Assembly (NCBI RefSeq): GCF_017916425.1
Contig: NZ_JAFMSX010000001.1
Span: 682,001-746,000 of the forward strand
DNA: 64,000 bases
Source: Nocardioides sp. SYSU D00065
Lineage (GTDB): Bacteria; Actinomycetota; Actinomycetes; Propionibacteriales; Nocardioidaceae
Reading direction: 5' to 3'
The stretch's first letter is position 1, and the number at the start of each line of letters is the position of its first letter. The notes beneath the pieces were generated by a model. That model had not been told where the DNA came from and ran no database searches. It saw only the letters and a list, made by a program, of their open reading frames with translations. Below, one piece after another: positions 33,217 through 44,376 of the stretch. The position numbers and the translations under genes were made by a program.

Positions 33217-33941
33217 CGAGCCAGCGCTTCTCGCTGCAGGCGCGTCAGGTCGGCGCACCCCTTCTCGGCCAGCGTCAGGAGCGCGTCGAGCTCGGACCGG
33301 TCGAACGCGGCGCCCTCGGCCGTCCCCTGCACCTCCACGAAGGTGCCCTCGCCGGTCATCACGACGTTCATGTCGGTCTCGGCGCGCACGTCCTCGACGT
33401 AGGGCAGGTCCAGGCGCGGGACGCCGTCGATGATGCCGACGCTCACCGCCGCGACCGAGCCGGTCAGCGGCTCGCCGGTCAGCGCACCGCCCGCCCGCAG
33501 GTGCGCGACGGCGTCAGCCAAGGCGACGTACGCACCGGTGATCGCCGCGGTGCGGGTGCCGCCGTCGGCCTGGAGGACGTCGCAGTCGAGGACGATGGTG
33601 TTCTCCCCAAGCGCCTGGTAGTCGATCACGGCACGCAGGGAGCGCCCGATGAGCCGCGAGATCTCGTGGGTGCGGCCGCCGATGCGGCCCTTGACGGACT
33701 CGCGGTCGGAGCGGGTGTTGGTCGAGGCGGGAAGCATCGCGTACTCGGCCGTGACCCAGCCCAGCCCCGAGCCCTTGCGCCAGCGGGGCACCCCCTCCGA
33801 GGCGGACGCGGCGCAGAGCACCTTGGTGCCGCCGAACTCGATCAGGACCGAGCCGGCGGCGTGGTCGAGCCAGCCGCGCGTGATCGTGATCGGGCGGAGC
33901 TCGTCGTCGGCGCGGCCGTCGGCGCGGGGAGTCGGGGTCAT
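33213..33941 (-). CDS. rph: Ribonuclease PH
   Basis: 242-aa phosphorolytic 3'-5' exoribonuclease for tRNA 3'-end trimming. Family blocks are [66 protein letters not shown] and [16 protein letters not shown]. The ATG is preferred to the GTG 6 nt upstream because TAGGGT (33954-33949) ends 7 nt before it, a leaderless geometry. Confidence 0.95.
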   Translation of the reverse strand: MTPTPRADGRADDELRPITITRGWLDHAAGSVLIEFGGTKVLCAASASEGVPRWRKGSGLGWVTAEYAMLPASTNTRSDRESVKGRIGGRTHEISRLIGRSLRAVIDYQALGENTIVLDCDVLQADGGTRTAAITGAYVALADAVAHLRAGGALTGEPLTGSVAAVSVGIIDGVPRLDLPYVEDVRAETDMNVVMTGEGTFVEVQGTAEGAAFDRSELDALLTLAEKGCADLTRLQREALAR

Positions 33942-33982
33942 GGTCACGACCCTAGAGCCACCTTCCGACGCCGGGAACGGCA

Positions 33983-34024
33983 GAGCCGGGTCCGGTCACC
34001 CCCGTGTGTTACCGGACCCGGCTC
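33983..34024. terminator. Strong stem-loop in the rph / kinase divergent gap
   Basis: GAGCCGGGTCCGGT and its perfect 14-nt complement flank a 14-nt loop. It lies between two divergent genes, where no annotated transcript should end, so it may terminate an unannotated minus-strand RNA from the region to its right (34025-34180), or act as a regulatory structure. The rest of the 251-bp gap shows no convincing gene. Confidence 0.55.
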
Positions 34025-34179
34025 GAGGCCCCTTCCCCTGTGGGACCGACCGTGGTGCGCGGCCCCACGCCGCGCAGCTCCCTCCACGCGGTGGTGTGAC
34101 CAGCCTGCGGTGCGCCGCCCCCTGTCGGCATCGGTCCTGGGGCGCAACCGACTGCGACCAAAGTAGGAATTGCGGTCGT

Positions 34180-34185
34180 TACCCT
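34180..34185 (+). promoter_or_regulatory. -10 hexamer TACCCT of the two-component operon
   Basis: TACCCT ends 7 nt before the GTG at 34193. Leaderless start likely. Confidence 0.45.
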
Positions 34186-34192
34186 GACAGGC

Positions 34193-35356
34193 GTGGAGAG
34201 ACGCCCCACCCCCGCGGAGACCCAGCCCGAGCTGACCTGGGTCTCCCACGCGTGGCGCTACGCCGTCTGTGCGGTGTTCTCGCTGGCCATCTGGTGGTCG
34301 GTGGCGGGGATCGAGTGGCGGGAGAACCGGCTGCTCTTCGTCGCCGAGGTCGCGCTGGGCGCGGCCGCCTTCGTGCTGGTGTACTTCCGGCGGCGGGCGC
34401 CGGTGCCCGTCGCGCTCGGGGTCGCCACGATGAGCGCGCTGTCGGGGCTCGCCGCCGGCCCGGCCACGCTGGCAGCGGTGTCGGTGGCGGCGCGGCGCGA
34501 CCCGTTCGAGGTGCTCGTGGTGGGCGCGGTCAACTTCGTGGCCGCCCAGACGTGGACGACCGTCGCCCCGTTCCGCGACAACGACCCGGTGATCACGACG
34601 CTGGTGAACCTCGCGGTCAACGCCGGGATGATGGGCTGGGGGCTCTACATCGGCTCGCGCCGCGAGATCATCTGGAACCTGCGCAGCCGCGCCGAGCGCG
34701 CCGAGACCGAGCAGGAGCTGCGGCTCGCCCGGGCCCGCTCCGCCGAGCGGGCCAGGATCGCCGGCGAGATGCACGACGTGCTGGCTCACCGCATCACCCA
34801 GGTGTCGATGCAGGCCGGCGCGCTGGCCTTCCGCGACGACCTCGGCGGCGACCGGCTGCGCGAGGGCCTGACCCAGATCCAGCGGCAGGCCAACGACGCG
34901 CTGCACGAGCTGCGCGACGTCCTCGGCGTGCTGCGCGAGGACGACCCGGGACCGGCGACGGCCCGCCCCCAGCCGACGTACTGCGACATCACGGCGCTGG
35001 TCGACGAGGCCCGGGCGCTGGGCCTCGACGTCGACTTCGCGGACGACGTGGACACCACGGCGGCGGTCCCGCCGGCGACGGGCCGCACCGTCTATCGCAT
35101 CGTCCAGGAGGGCATCACCAACGCGCGCAAGCACGCGCCGGGAGCGGAGGTCGCCATCCGCTCCGCCGGCGACCCGCGCTCCGGCATCACGGTGGTGCTG
35201 ACCAACCCGATCGTCGAGCACGGCAGCGGCGCGCCGGGGGCCGGGGTGGGCCTGGTCGGCCTGCGCGAGCGCACCGAGCTGCGCGGGGGGCGGCTCGACC
35301 AGCGCACCGACGGGTCGAGGTTCGTCCTGGAGGCATGGCTACCGTGGACCGCGTGA
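34193..35356 (+). CDS. Sensor histidine kinase (NarL/DesK class)
   Basis: 387 aa. Four or five N-terminal membrane helices (to ~residue 155) serve as sensor. A coiled coil (RAERAETEQELRLARARSAE) leads to the HisKA_3 phosphoacceptor RIAGEMHDVLAHRITQ. The HATPase domain shows the N-box IVQEGITNARKHA and the G-box GAGVGLVGLRERTELRGG. The signal is unknown. Its gene overlaps the next response-regulator gene, so the two form a pair. Confidence 0.9.
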   Translation: MERRPTPAETQPELTWVSHAWRYAVCAVFSLAIWWSVAGIEWRENRLLFVAEVALGAAAFVLVYFRRRAPVPVALGVATMSALSGLAAGPATLAAVSVAARRDPFEVLVVGAVNFVAAQTWTTVAPFRDNDPVITTLVNLAVNAGMMGWGLYIGSRREIIWNLRSRAERAETEQELRLARARSAERARIAGEMHDVLAHRITQVSMQAGALAFRDDLGGDRLREGLTQIQRQANDALHELRDVLGVLREDDPGPATARPQPTYCDITALVDEARALGLDVDFADDVDTTAAVPPATGRTVYRIVQEGITNARKHAPGAEVAIRSAGDPRSGITVVLTNPIVEHGSGAPGAGVGLVGLRERTELRGGRLDQRTDGSRFVLEAWLPWTA

Positions 35357-36003
35357 TCCGGGTGCTCATCGTCGACGACGATCCGCTGGTCCGCTCGGCC
35401 CTGTCGCTGATGCTGGGCGGGCAGAGCGACATCGAGGTGGTCGGCGACGCGGCCGACGGCGAGGCCGGGCTGGCGCTGGTCGCGGAGCTGGAACCCGACG
35501 TGGTGCTGATGGACATCCGGATGCCGGTGATGGACGGGCTCGAGGCCACCCGCGTGCTGCACCAGCGCCCCGCGCCGCCCTCGGTCGTCGTGCTGACGAC
35601 CTTCGACGCCGACGACCACGTGCTGCGCGCGGTGGCGGCAGGGGCCGACGGCTTCCTGCTCAAGGACACCGCTCCGAGCGACATCGTCAGCGCGATCCGC
35701 ACCGTCGCGGCCGGCGACGCGATGCTGTCCCCGTCGGCCACCCGCAGCCTCGTCTCGCGGCTGCGCAGCAGCACCTCGAGCGAGCGCACCACCGCCGCCG
35801 CCGAGCGGCTCACCGTCCTGACCGAGCGCGAGCTCGAGGTGGCGGTGTGCGTGGGGCGAGGCCTCAGCAACTCCGAGATCGCCTCCGAGCTCTACCTCTC
35901 CGTCCCGACGGTGAAGTCGCACGTCTCGCGGCTGCTCACCAAGCTCGGCAGCACCAACCGGGTGCAGGTGGCGATGGTCGTGCACGACGCCGGCCTCGTC
36001 TGA
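35335..36003 (+). CDS. NarL/FixJ-type response regulator
   Basis: About 222 aa. Receiver domain: acidic pocket VLIVDDDPLV, phospho-Asp in VLMDIRMPVMDG, Thr in VVLTTF and Lys in LLKDTAPS. C-terminal LuxR helix-turn-helix: LTERELEVAVCVGRGLSNSE to VKSHVSRLLTKLG. Start could also be GTG 35344 (better spaced from GGAGG at 35329) or GTG 35353, which overlaps the kinase stop as GTGA. Partner of the kinase just upstream. Confidence 0.9.
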   Translation: MATVDRVIRVLIVDDDPLVRSALSLMLGGQSDIEVVGDAADGEAGLALVAELEPDVVLMDIRMPVMDGLEATRVLHQRPAPPSVVVLTTFDADDHVLRAVAAGADGFLLKDTAPSDIVSAIRTVAAGDAMLSPSATRSLVSRLRSSTSSERTTAAAERLTVLTERELEVAVCVGRGLSNSEIASELYLSVPTVKSHVSRLLTKLGSTNRVQVAMVVHDAGLV

Positions 36004-36033
36004 GCCACACGGCGGCGAGCGCGCGGCTCAGAC
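35998..36033. terminator. Hairpin built from two convergent stop codons
   Basis: GTCTGAGCC and GGCTCAGAC form a 9-bp stem with an 18-nt loop. The stop codons of the response regulator (36001-36003) and of the MBL gene (36028-36030) are both inside the stem, so it probably ends both transcripts. Confidence 0.55.
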
Positions 36034-36822
36034 GTCGTACGTCGCGCCGGCGCGCGCCAGCTCGATCGGTCCCGACCACTCGGCGCGGGCCTCGGCCTCC
36101 GCGACCGACGGGTCGTGCCACGGCGGGACGTGGGTGAGCACGAGCCGCTCGACGCCGGCCTTGGCCGCCGTGCGCCCGCAGTCGGCGCCGGTCATGTGCA
36201 GGTCGGGCGGGTTGTCGTCCGCGCTGCGGAAGGACGCCTCCGCCAGCAGCAGGTGGACCCCGCGGGCGGCCTCGTCGAGCGCGGAGCACGGACCGGTGTC
36301 ACCGGAGTAGGCGAGCGTGCGACCGCCGGCGCTGACCCGCAGCGCGTACGCCGACACGGGATGCACCACCTCGTAGGTCTCGACCCGGAACGGGCCGACC
36401 TCGACCGCGGCGCCGGGGCCGCCGTGCTCGCGGAAGTCGAACTCCTCGTTCATCCCCGGCTCGAGGGGCAGGTCGTAGGCGCGGGCCATCCGCTCGGCGG
36501 TGCCGCGCGGACCCCACACCGGGATCCGGGGCTGCGCGCCGGAGGGGTGGTACTTGCGCAGGACGTAGTAGCCGCAGAGGTCGAGGCAGTGGTCGGCGTG
36601 CAGGTGGCTCAGGAAGAGCGCGTCGACCTCCAGCGGGTCGACGTAGCGGTGCAGCTGTCCCAGCGACCCGTTGCCCAGGTCGAGCAGGATCCGCCACGTG
36701 CGCGTCTCCCCGGACTCCGCGGTGTGCTCGGCCTCGAGCAGGTAGCAGCTCGCCGCGGACTCCGGGCCGGGGTAGGAGCCGGAGCAGCCGACGATCGTCA
36801 GCCTCATCCCGGCCGCGCTCAC
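36028..36822 (-). CDS. MBL-fold phosphodiesterase (Rv1339-like)
   Basis: 264-aa metallo-beta-lactamase fold with the metal motif [13 protein letters not shown] and later ligands in [14 protein letters not shown] and LTHVPPWH. The N-terminus [20 protein letters not shown] and its position between rph and murI match mycobacterial Rv1339, reported as an atypical cAMP phosphodiesterase. RNase Z-like enzymes share the fold. GTG 36822 overlaps the murI stop (GTGA) and has GGGAGG upstream; the ATG at 36807 is the alternative start. Confidence 0.88.
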   Translation of the reverse strand: MSAAGMRLTIVGCSGSYPGPESAASCYLLEAEHTAESGETRTWRILLDLGNGSLGQLHRYVDPLEVDALFLSHLHADHCLDLCGYYVLRKYHPSGAQPRIPVWGPRGTAERMARAYDLPLEPGMNEEFDFREHGGPGAAVEVGPFRVETYEVVHPVSAYALRVSAGGRTLAYSGDTGPCSALDEAARGVHLLLAEASFRSADDNPPDLHMTGADCGRTAAKAGVERLVLTHVPPWHDPSVAEAEARAEWSGPIELARAGATYDV

Positions 36823-37643
36823 CTCAGGCCTCCCGCGAACTGGCTGGCGCCGAGCAGCTCGGAGCCGAGGAAGCGACGGCCGATGGTCGCGAAGGCCTCC
36901 GGGCTGCCGGTGGTCGCGAACGTGTAGTCGGCCGCGCCGTCCGCGCGCATGAGCCCGGTGCGGGCGAGCATCTTGTAGACGTCCTTGGCGCACTCCTCGG
37001 CCGAGCTCACCAAGGTGACCCCGTCCCCCATCACGTAGGAGATGACGCCGGTCAGCAGCGGGTAGTGGGTGCAGCCGAGGATCAGCGTGTCGACGCCGGC
37101 GGCCACCAGCGGGTCGAGGTAGTCGTGGGCGGCGGCCAGCAGCTCGTCGCCGCCGGTGACCCCCTGCTCGACGAAGTCGACGAAGCGCGGGCAGGCCCGG
37201 ATGTGCAGGTCGAGGTCGGGCACGGCGGCGAAGGCGTCGTCGTACGCCATCGAGCTCGCGGTCGCGCGGGTGCAGATCACGCCGACGCGGCGGTTGCGCG
37301 TGCCGGCGGCGGCACGGCGCGCCGCTGGCAGGATCACCTCCACGACCGGTACGTCGTAGCGCTCCCGCGCGTCGCGCAGCATCGCGGCGCTCGCGGAGTT
37401 GCAGGCGATCACGAGCGCCTTGACGCCCTGCTCGTAGAGGTGGTCGAGGCATTCCAGCGCGTATTCGCGGACCTCCCCGATCGGCTTCTGGCCGTAGGGC
37501 TGGCGGGCGGTGTCGCCGAGGTAGATCACCGACTCGTGGGGCAGCTGGTCGATCACCGAGCGGGCGACCGTCAGGCCGCCGAACCCGGAGTCGAAGATGC
37601 CGATCGGAGCATCGGCGCTCATCCGGGTCGAGGTCGTCGGCAC
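36819..37643 (-). CDS. murI: Glutamate racemase
   Basis: 274 aa. Makes D-glutamate for peptidoglycan. The substrate motif is [15 protein letters not shown], and the two catalytic cysteines are in IACNSASA and LGCTHYPLL. The GTG at 37643 is chosen because TAGCCT (37656-37651) ends 7 nt before it; an ATG at 37622 would remove seven residues of poor conservation. Co-transcribed with the MBL gene. Confidence 0.95.
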   Translation of the reverse strand: MPTTSTRMSADAPIGIFDSGFGGLTVARSVIDQLPHESVIYLGDTARQPYGQKPIGEVREYALECLDHLYEQGVKALVIACNSASAAMLRDARERYDVPVVEVILPAARRAAAGTRNRRVGVICTRATASSMAYDDAFAAVPDLDLHIRACPRFVDFVEQGVTGGDELLAAAHDYLDPLVAAGVDTLILGCTHYPLLTGVISYVMGDGVTLVSSAEECAKDVYKMLARTGLMRADGAADYTFATTGSPEAFATIGRRFLGSELLGASQFAGGLR

Positions 37644-37722
37644 GTGCGCAAGGCTAGGCGGTCGGTCGGTCGCCGGTCACGCCGTGACGGGCGTCGGCCC
37701 CGTCACACCGCCGCCGGCGGGT

Positions 37723-37728
37723 TATCGT
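37723..37728 (+). promoter_or_regulatory. -10 hexamer TATCGT of the exported phosphodiesterase gene
   Basis: TATCGT ends 6 nt before the GTG at 37735. Confidence 0.45.
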
Positions 37729-37734
37729 CGCGGG

Positions 37735-38772
37735 GTGCTGCGTCCCGCTCTCGCGTCCCTGCTCACCTCCGCCGTCGCCGTGTCGGGTGCCGTCCTCGTC
37801 GGCACGCACGCGCCCGCCGAGGTGGACGGCGAGCCGGCGTCGGCCCGCACCGTGCGGGCGGCCGACGCCGAGTCGGTGCTGGCGATCTCCATCGACGGCA
37901 TGAGCGTCGCCGCCGTCCGCAGGCTGGGGCGCGCGCAGCTGCCGAACCTCCACCGCTTCATGCGGGCCGGGGCCTCGACGACCAACGCCCGCACCGAGCA
38001 CGAGATGACCGTGACGCTGCCCAACCACACCGGGATGGTGACCGGTCGGCGCATCGACGCGGCCACCGGCGGTCACGGCGTGACGTGGAACGACGAGCGG
38101 CTCGTCCCGGCGACCGTCCAGGCGGCGGCCGGCCACGACGTCGCCTCGGTCTTCACCGTCGTCGACCAGGCCGGCGGCTCCACGGCGCTGTTCGCCGCCA
38201 AGACGAAGTTCACCCTGTGGGAGCGCTCCTGGCCCGACGCGATCGACCAGGTCGTCATCGACCAGGACAACGGGGCGCTCGTGGATCGCCTCGTGGCCGA
38301 CCTCGACGAGGACCGCGACTTCCGCTTCCTCCACCTCTCGCTGCCGGACAACGCCGGCCACGCCCACGGCTGGATGTCGCGGCCCTACCTGCGCGCGGTG
38401 CGACAGGCCGACGCCCTCGTCGGCCGGGTAGTGGGCGCGGTCGGCTCCGACCCCGTCCGCAAGGCCGGCACCACGATCATCCTGACCAGCGACCACGGCG
38501 GGCACGGGCCGCGGCACGACGACGCGCGGCTCTTCGACAACTACCGCATCGTCTTCATGGCCCGCGGCGCCGCGGTGGACCGGGGCGTCGACCTCTACGA
38601 GATCAACCCGACCCACCGCGACCCCGGCACCCGCCGCACCGGCTACGGAGCGCGCCGGCAGCCGGTGCGCAACGGGATGGTCGCCAACCTCGCGCTCGAC
38701 CTGCTCGACCTTCCCGCCGTCCCGGGCAGCGAGCTCGACGCCGACATGGATCTGCGCCTCACCGCCCCCTGA
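37735..38772 (+). CDS. Exported alkaline-phosphatase-superfamily phosphodiesterase/nucleotide pyrophosphatase
   Basis: 345 aa with a signal peptide (VLRPALASLLTSAVAVSGAV). Metal and nucleophile residues of the NPP family are seen: Asp in AISIDGMS, the Thr nucleophile in VTLPNHTGMVTG, Asp/His in LPDNAGHAHG and Asp-His in LTSDHGGHG. It would cleave phosphodiester or pyrophosphate bonds of an extracellular substrate, unknown here. It converges with the DUF3152 gene with a 14-bp overlap. This pair stands where mycobacteria have a rhomboid gene. Confidence 0.82.
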   Translation: MLRPALASLLTSAVAVSGAVLVGTHAPAEVDGEPASARTVRAADAESVLAISIDGMSVAAVRRLGRAQLPNLHRFMRAGASTTNARTEHEMTVTLPNHTGMVTGRRIDAATGGHGVTWNDERLVPATVQAAAGHDVASVFTVVDQAGGSTALFAAKTKFTLWERSWPDAIDQVVIDQDNGALVDRLVADLDEDRDFRFLHLSLPDNAGHAHGWMSRPYLRAVRQADALVGRVVGAVGSDPVRKAGTTIILTSDHGGHGPRHDDARLFDNYRIVFMARGAAVDRGVDLYEINPTHRDPGTRRTGYGARRQPVRNGMVANLALDLLDLPAVPGSELDADMDLRLTAP

Positions 38773-39457
38773 CCGCGGCGGCCTCCCAGCCGAGCGGCCA
38801 CGGGTTCAGCCGGCACCCGCCGGTGCCCTTGGACTGCTGCATCATCACCGGCGCCCGGCCGCCACCCGCCGGGCAGGACGCGTGCCCGCGTCCGAGCCAG
38901 TGGCCGGTCTCGTGGTTGACGACCATGTGCCGGTAGTCGCGCAGCGAGCCCCGTGCCGCGTTCCACGCGGGAGAGGCGTGCTTCCACCGCTCCTGGTTGA
39001 TGATCACGAAGCGCCCGACCCGGCACGACCACTGCGCCGAGCAGCCGGAGGAGAAGGACTCGACCACGTTCGCCGCCGCCAGGACCAGCGTGAAGCTCCC
39101 GCCCCGGGGCACCCGGCGGAACTGCACACCGGCGGTGCGCCACCCGCGCGGGTCGTCGTAGGTCTCCTGGGCCTGGCGGCGGAACACCGCCAGCGGCGTC
39201 GAGATCCCGCCCCGGGTGGTCACCGAGTAGGTCACCCGTCGGCGGACGGGGACCGCGTACCCCTCTGCCGTCGGGGACTCGGGCGTGGGTGTCCAGCGTT
39301 GGTCGTGCGGGTCGACCGGCCAGGCGTGCGCGGCGGGCGCGAGGCTGCCGCCGACGGCCGGCCCCAGGACCGGGGTCGGGACCGGGATCAGGACCAGCGT
39401 GGCCGCCACGAGCGACACGAGCGGTACGAGCAGGAGGAGCCGAGCCGCGAGGTTCAC
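38759..39457 (-). CDS. DUF3152 exported zinc-metalloprotease-like protein
   Basis: 232 aa. N-terminal membrane helix/signal anchor (LLLLVPLVSLVAATLVLIPV). The domain carries a metzincin-like zinc motif, VVNHETGHWLGRGH (HExGHxxGxxH), and ends with APVMMQQSKGTGGC and PNPWP-like NPWPLG, as in DUF3152. Four cysteines likely form disulfides. Protease activity is inferred from the motif only. The GTG start has TAGGCT (39470-39465) 7 nt upstream. Confidence 0.85.
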   Translation of the reverse strand: MNLAARLLLLVPLVSLVAATLVLIPVPTPVLGPAVGGSLAPAAHAWPVDPHDQRWTPTPESPTAEGYAVPVRRRVTYSVTTRGGISTPLAVFRRQAQETYDDPRGWRTAGVQFRRVPRGGSFTLVLAAANVVESFSSGCSAQWSCRVGRFVIINQERWKHASPAWNAARGSLRDYRHMVVNHETGHWLGRGHASCPAGGGRAPVMMQQSKGTGGCRLNPWPLGWEAAAVRGR

Positions 39458-39484
39458 CTGCCCGAGCCTAGGCCGGGCGGCGGG

Positions 39485-41426
<1,942 letters not shown>

Positions 41427-41430
<4 letters not shown>

Positions 41431-42245
41431 GCACCTCGACCAACCGAGGCACCACCCCGGGCACCGCCCCGGGCACGTCCACCGCGACGCCGGCCGCGTC
41501 GCGCACGTCCCCCACGGCCGCGGTCGTCCGCACCGAGGCCGTCCTGTTCGGTCGCGAGCTCGGCTCGCTGTTCTGGATCGTGCTCTTCCCCACCATCCTG
41601 CTGGTGATCCTCGGCTTCGTGCCGGACTTCACCGAGCCCGACCCGGCGCTCGGGGGGCAGCGGGTCATCGACCTCTACGCATCCGTGGTGGTGGTCCTCG
41701 CCACGATCATGGCCGCCGTCATGGCCATGCCCTCGGTCATCGCGGGCTACCGCGAGAGCGGGGTGCTGCGCCGGCTGCGCACCACCCCGGTGCATCCCGC
41801 CGCCCTGCTCGGCGCCCAGGTCGCGCTGCACGCCGCCGCGGTGCTCGGCTCGGTCGTGCTGGCCCTGGGCACCGCCCGCGTGCTGCACGACGTCCCGCTG
41901 CCCGGTGCCGTCGGCTGGTACGCCGTCGCCCTGGTGCTCACGACCGCGGCGGCGTTCTCGGTCGGTGCCGTCGTCACCGCCGTCTCGGCCAGCGCCCGCG
42001 TGGTGCAGACCGTGGGCACCGTCGTCATCTTCCCGCTGATGTTCACCTCGGGCGTCTGGATGCCGGTGCAGACGATGAGCGGCTGGCTGCGCGACGTGGT
42101 CGTCGCGACGCCCCTGGGGGCGGCGTCGGAGGCGCTGAACGACGCGCTGCACGGACTGCGGCCCGACCTGGTCGACCTCGCCGTGGTGACCGGATGGGCC
42201 GCGGTGCTGTCCCTGGTCGCCGTACGCCTGTTCCGCTGGGAGTGA
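41427..42245 (+). CDS. ABC-2 type permease
   Basis: 272 aa with six membrane helices and the ABC-2 motif region IAGYRESGVLRRLRTTPVHP and FTSGVWMPVQTM. The first ~35 residues are a Thr/Pro/Ala-rich soluble tail. ATG overlaps the ATPase stop (ATGA), so the pair is translationally coupled. Confidence 0.9.
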
Positions 42246-42280
42246 CGGGGAAGACCCGGATGTCCTGCCAGGATGGCGTC

Positions 42281-43432
42281 GTGAGCGAGGAGCGGTGGAT
42301 GGCCTGGTTGCCGTTCGGGCTGCTCGGACTCGCCACCGCGGTCGCCACGACGGCAGCGCCCGCTCTCGGGGACGACGCCGCCGACGTCCGGTGGACCATC
42401 GCGCTCAGCGCCGTCACGGTGCTGTGGATGCTCGCGACGCCGCGGCCGAGCGCACTCCACTACGTCGGACGAACCGCTCTCGCGTTCGTGCTGACCTGGC
42501 TCAACCCCTTCTACGGGGTCTTCGGCTTCGTCGGCTTCCTCGACGCCTACGAGTCCCTGAAGGGGCGCTGGGTCTACGTCGGCATGCTGGTGGTCGGCGT
42601 CACCCAGGCCGGGTCCCAGTCCGGCGGCTTCCCGCCCGACGACGCGACGCAGATGTGGGTGTTCCTCGCCCTCATCGGGCTCAACGCGGGCCTGGCGACC
42701 GCCTTCATGAAGATGGGCATGCGCACCGAGGAGCGCAACGCCGAGCTCGAGCGGCTCAACACCGAGCTCGAGGCGGCGCTGGCCGAGAACGACGCGCTGC
42801 AGGAGCGGCTGGTCGAGCAGGCGCGGCGCACCGGCGTCCAGGAGGAGCGGGCCCGGCTGGCCCGGGAGATCCACGACACCACCGCGCAGAGCCTCGCCGG
42901 CATCGTGACCCAGCTCGAGGCGGCCGTCGGCGGGGAGCGTCAGGAGCGCGCGCTGCGGCTGGCGCGGGAGGCGCTCGCCGAGGCCCGCCGCTCCATGCAG
43001 GACCTCTCCCCCGGCGACCTGGACGGCGCGACCCTGCCCGATGCGCTGGCCGGTGCCGTGGCGGCCTGGTCGTCCGACCACGGCGTGCGCGCCGACGTCG
43101 TCGTGACCGGTGACGCCGTCGCCCTGCACCCCGAGGTCGAGGCGACCGTGCTGCGCATCGCGCAGGAGTCGCTGACCAACGTCGCCAAGCACGCCGGCGC
43201 CGCCCGGGTGGGAGTGACGCTGTCCTACGACGGCGACGAGGTCGTGCTCGACGTGCGCGACGACGGGGTGGGCTTCGACACCTCCGCCCCCGCCGGGTCG
43301 AGCTCCTTCGGCCTGCGCGGGATGCGCCAGCGGGTCGCGCGCCTGGCCGGGGACCTCACGCTCGAGTCGTCGCCCGGACGCGGCACCGCGGTCTCGGCGC
43401 GGTTGCCGGCCCTGGCCCGGGAGGCGGCGTGA
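42281..43432 (+). CDS. Sensor histidine kinase (NarL/LiaS class)
   Basis: 383 aa. Membrane helices to ~residue 150, a long coiled coil (EERNAELERLNTELEAALAE), the HisKA_3 site RLAREIHDTTAQSLAG and HATPase boxes IAQESLTNVAKHAG and FGLRGMRQRV. With the adjoining transporter it may sense envelope stress, but the ligand is unknown. A possible alternative start is ATG 42260. Confidence 0.9.
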   Translation: MSEERWMAWLPFGLLGLATAVATTAAPALGDDAADVRWTIALSAVTVLWMLATPRPSALHYVGRTALAFVLTWLNPFYGVFGFVGFLDAYESLKGRWVYVGMLVVGVTQAGSQSGGFPPDDATQMWVFLALIGLNAGLATAFMKMGMRTEERNAELERLNTELEAALAENDALQERLVEQARRTGVQEERARLAREIHDTTAQSLAGIVTQLEAAVGGERQERALRLAREALAEARRSMQDLSPGDLDGATLPDALAGAVAAWSSDHGVRADVVVTGDAVALHPEVEATVLRIAQESLTNVAKHAGAARVGVTLSYDGDEVVLDVRDDGVGFDTSAPAGSSSFGLRGMRQRVARLAGDLTLESSPGRGTAVSARLPALAREAA

Positions 43433-44079
43433 GCGCTCCCCCGCCGCCGGCCCAACCCGTCCGGATCGTCGTGGTCGACGACCACCCGGTGGTGCGCGAC
43501 GGCGTGCGCAGCATGCTCGCCGCGGTGAGCGGCTTCGAGGTGGTCGGCGAGGCCGCCAGCGGCCCGGAGGCGGTCGAGCAGGTGCTGGCCACGGATCCCG
43601 ACGTCGTGGTGATGGACCTGCGGATGCCCGGGGGCGGCGGCGTCGACGCGGTCCGGACCCTGCGCGAGCGCGGCTCGCGGGCGGCGGTGCTTGTCCTGAC
43701 GACGTACGACACCGACTCCGACACGGTGGCCGCGATCGAGGCCGGCGCCACCGGCTACCTGCTCAAGGACACACCCGCGGAGACGCTCTTCGCCGCCGTC
43801 CGCGCGACCGCGGCGGGCGAGACGGTGCTGTCCCCGGCCGTGGCCTCCCGGCTGGCCTCGCACGTACGCCGTCCCGCCGCCTCCGGGGTGCTGAGCGCGC
43901 GGGAGCGGGAGGTGCTCGCCCTGGTGGCCCGCGGCCGGTCGAACCGGGTGATCGCCGAGGAGCTGTTCGTCAGCGAGGCGACGGTGAAGACCCACCTCGT
44001 GCACGTCTACGAGAAGCTCGGCGTGAGCGACCGCGCCGCGGCGGTGGCGACGGCGTACGAGCGCGGGATCCTGGGCTGA
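43429..44079 (+). CDS. NarL/LiaR-type response regulator
   Basis: 216 aa. Receiver: VVVDDHPVVRDG, phospho-Asp in VVMDLRMPGGGG, Thr in LVLTTY, Lys in LLKDTPA. LuxR HTH: LSAREREVLALVARGRSNRV to VKTHLVHVYEKLG. GTG overlaps the kinase stop (GTGA). It probably controls the upstream exporter. Confidence 0.92.
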   Translation: MSAPPPPAQPVRIVVVDDHPVVRDGVRSMLAAVSGFEVVGEAASGPEAVEQVLATDPDVVVMDLRMPGGGGVDAVRTLRERGSRAAVLVLTTYDTDSDTVAAIEAGATGYLLKDTPAETLFAAVRATAAGETVLSPAVASRLASHVRRPAASGVLSAREREVLALVARGRSNRVIAEELFVSEATVKTHLVHVYEKLGVSDRAAAVATAYERGILG

Positions 44080-44098
44080 GCCGGCCCGCGACTCAGCC
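44074..44098. terminator. Hairpin between convergent regulator and cysO
   Basis: GGCTGAG and CTCAGCC form a 7-bp stem with an 11-nt loop. The regulator stop codon (44077-44079) is inside the stem and the cysO stop follows 3 bp later. Confidence 0.5.
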
Positions 44099-44100
44099 GG

Positions 44101-44376
44101 TCAGCAGCCGCCGGCGACGGCCGGCAGGACGACGACCTGGTCGCCGTCGGAGAGCTCGGCGTCGAGGCCGCCGATGAAGCGCACGTCCTCGTCGTTGATG
44201 TAGACGTTGACGAAGCGGCGCAGGTCGCCGTTGTCGACGAGGCGGTCCTTGATGCCGGGGTGGCTGCTCTCGAGGTCGTCGATGAGGGCCGTGAGGGTCG
44301 ACCCGGACGCCTCGACCGCCTTGGCGCCGTCGGTGTAGGTGCGAAGGATCGTGGGGATGCGGACCTCGATGGCCAT
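44101..44376 (-). CDS. cysO: Sulfur carrier protein CysO (MoaD/ThiS family)
   Basis: 91-aa ubiquitin-fold carrier. The block LRRFVNVYINDEDVRFIGGL and the tail VVVLPAVAGG match mycobacterial CysO, whose terminal Gly is converted to a thiocarboxylate that donates sulfur to CysM. Here the reading frame continues one codon past Gly-Gly, so the encoded C-terminus is Gly-Gly-Cys. The Cys must be removed before activation; the adjacent peptidase Mec is the obvious candidate. ATG overlaps the mec stop by one base (TGATG). Confidence 0.92.
   Translation of the reverse strand: MAIEVRIPTILRTYTDGAKAVEASGSTLTALIDDLESSHPGIKDRLVDNGDLRRFVNVYINDEDVRFIGGLDAELSDGDQVVVLPAVAGGC

Noticed and set aside
34009..34209. 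66-codon minus-strand frame between rph and the kinase gene
   Set aside because: It overlaps the hairpin and the kinase start and has no ribosome site or recognisable sequence.
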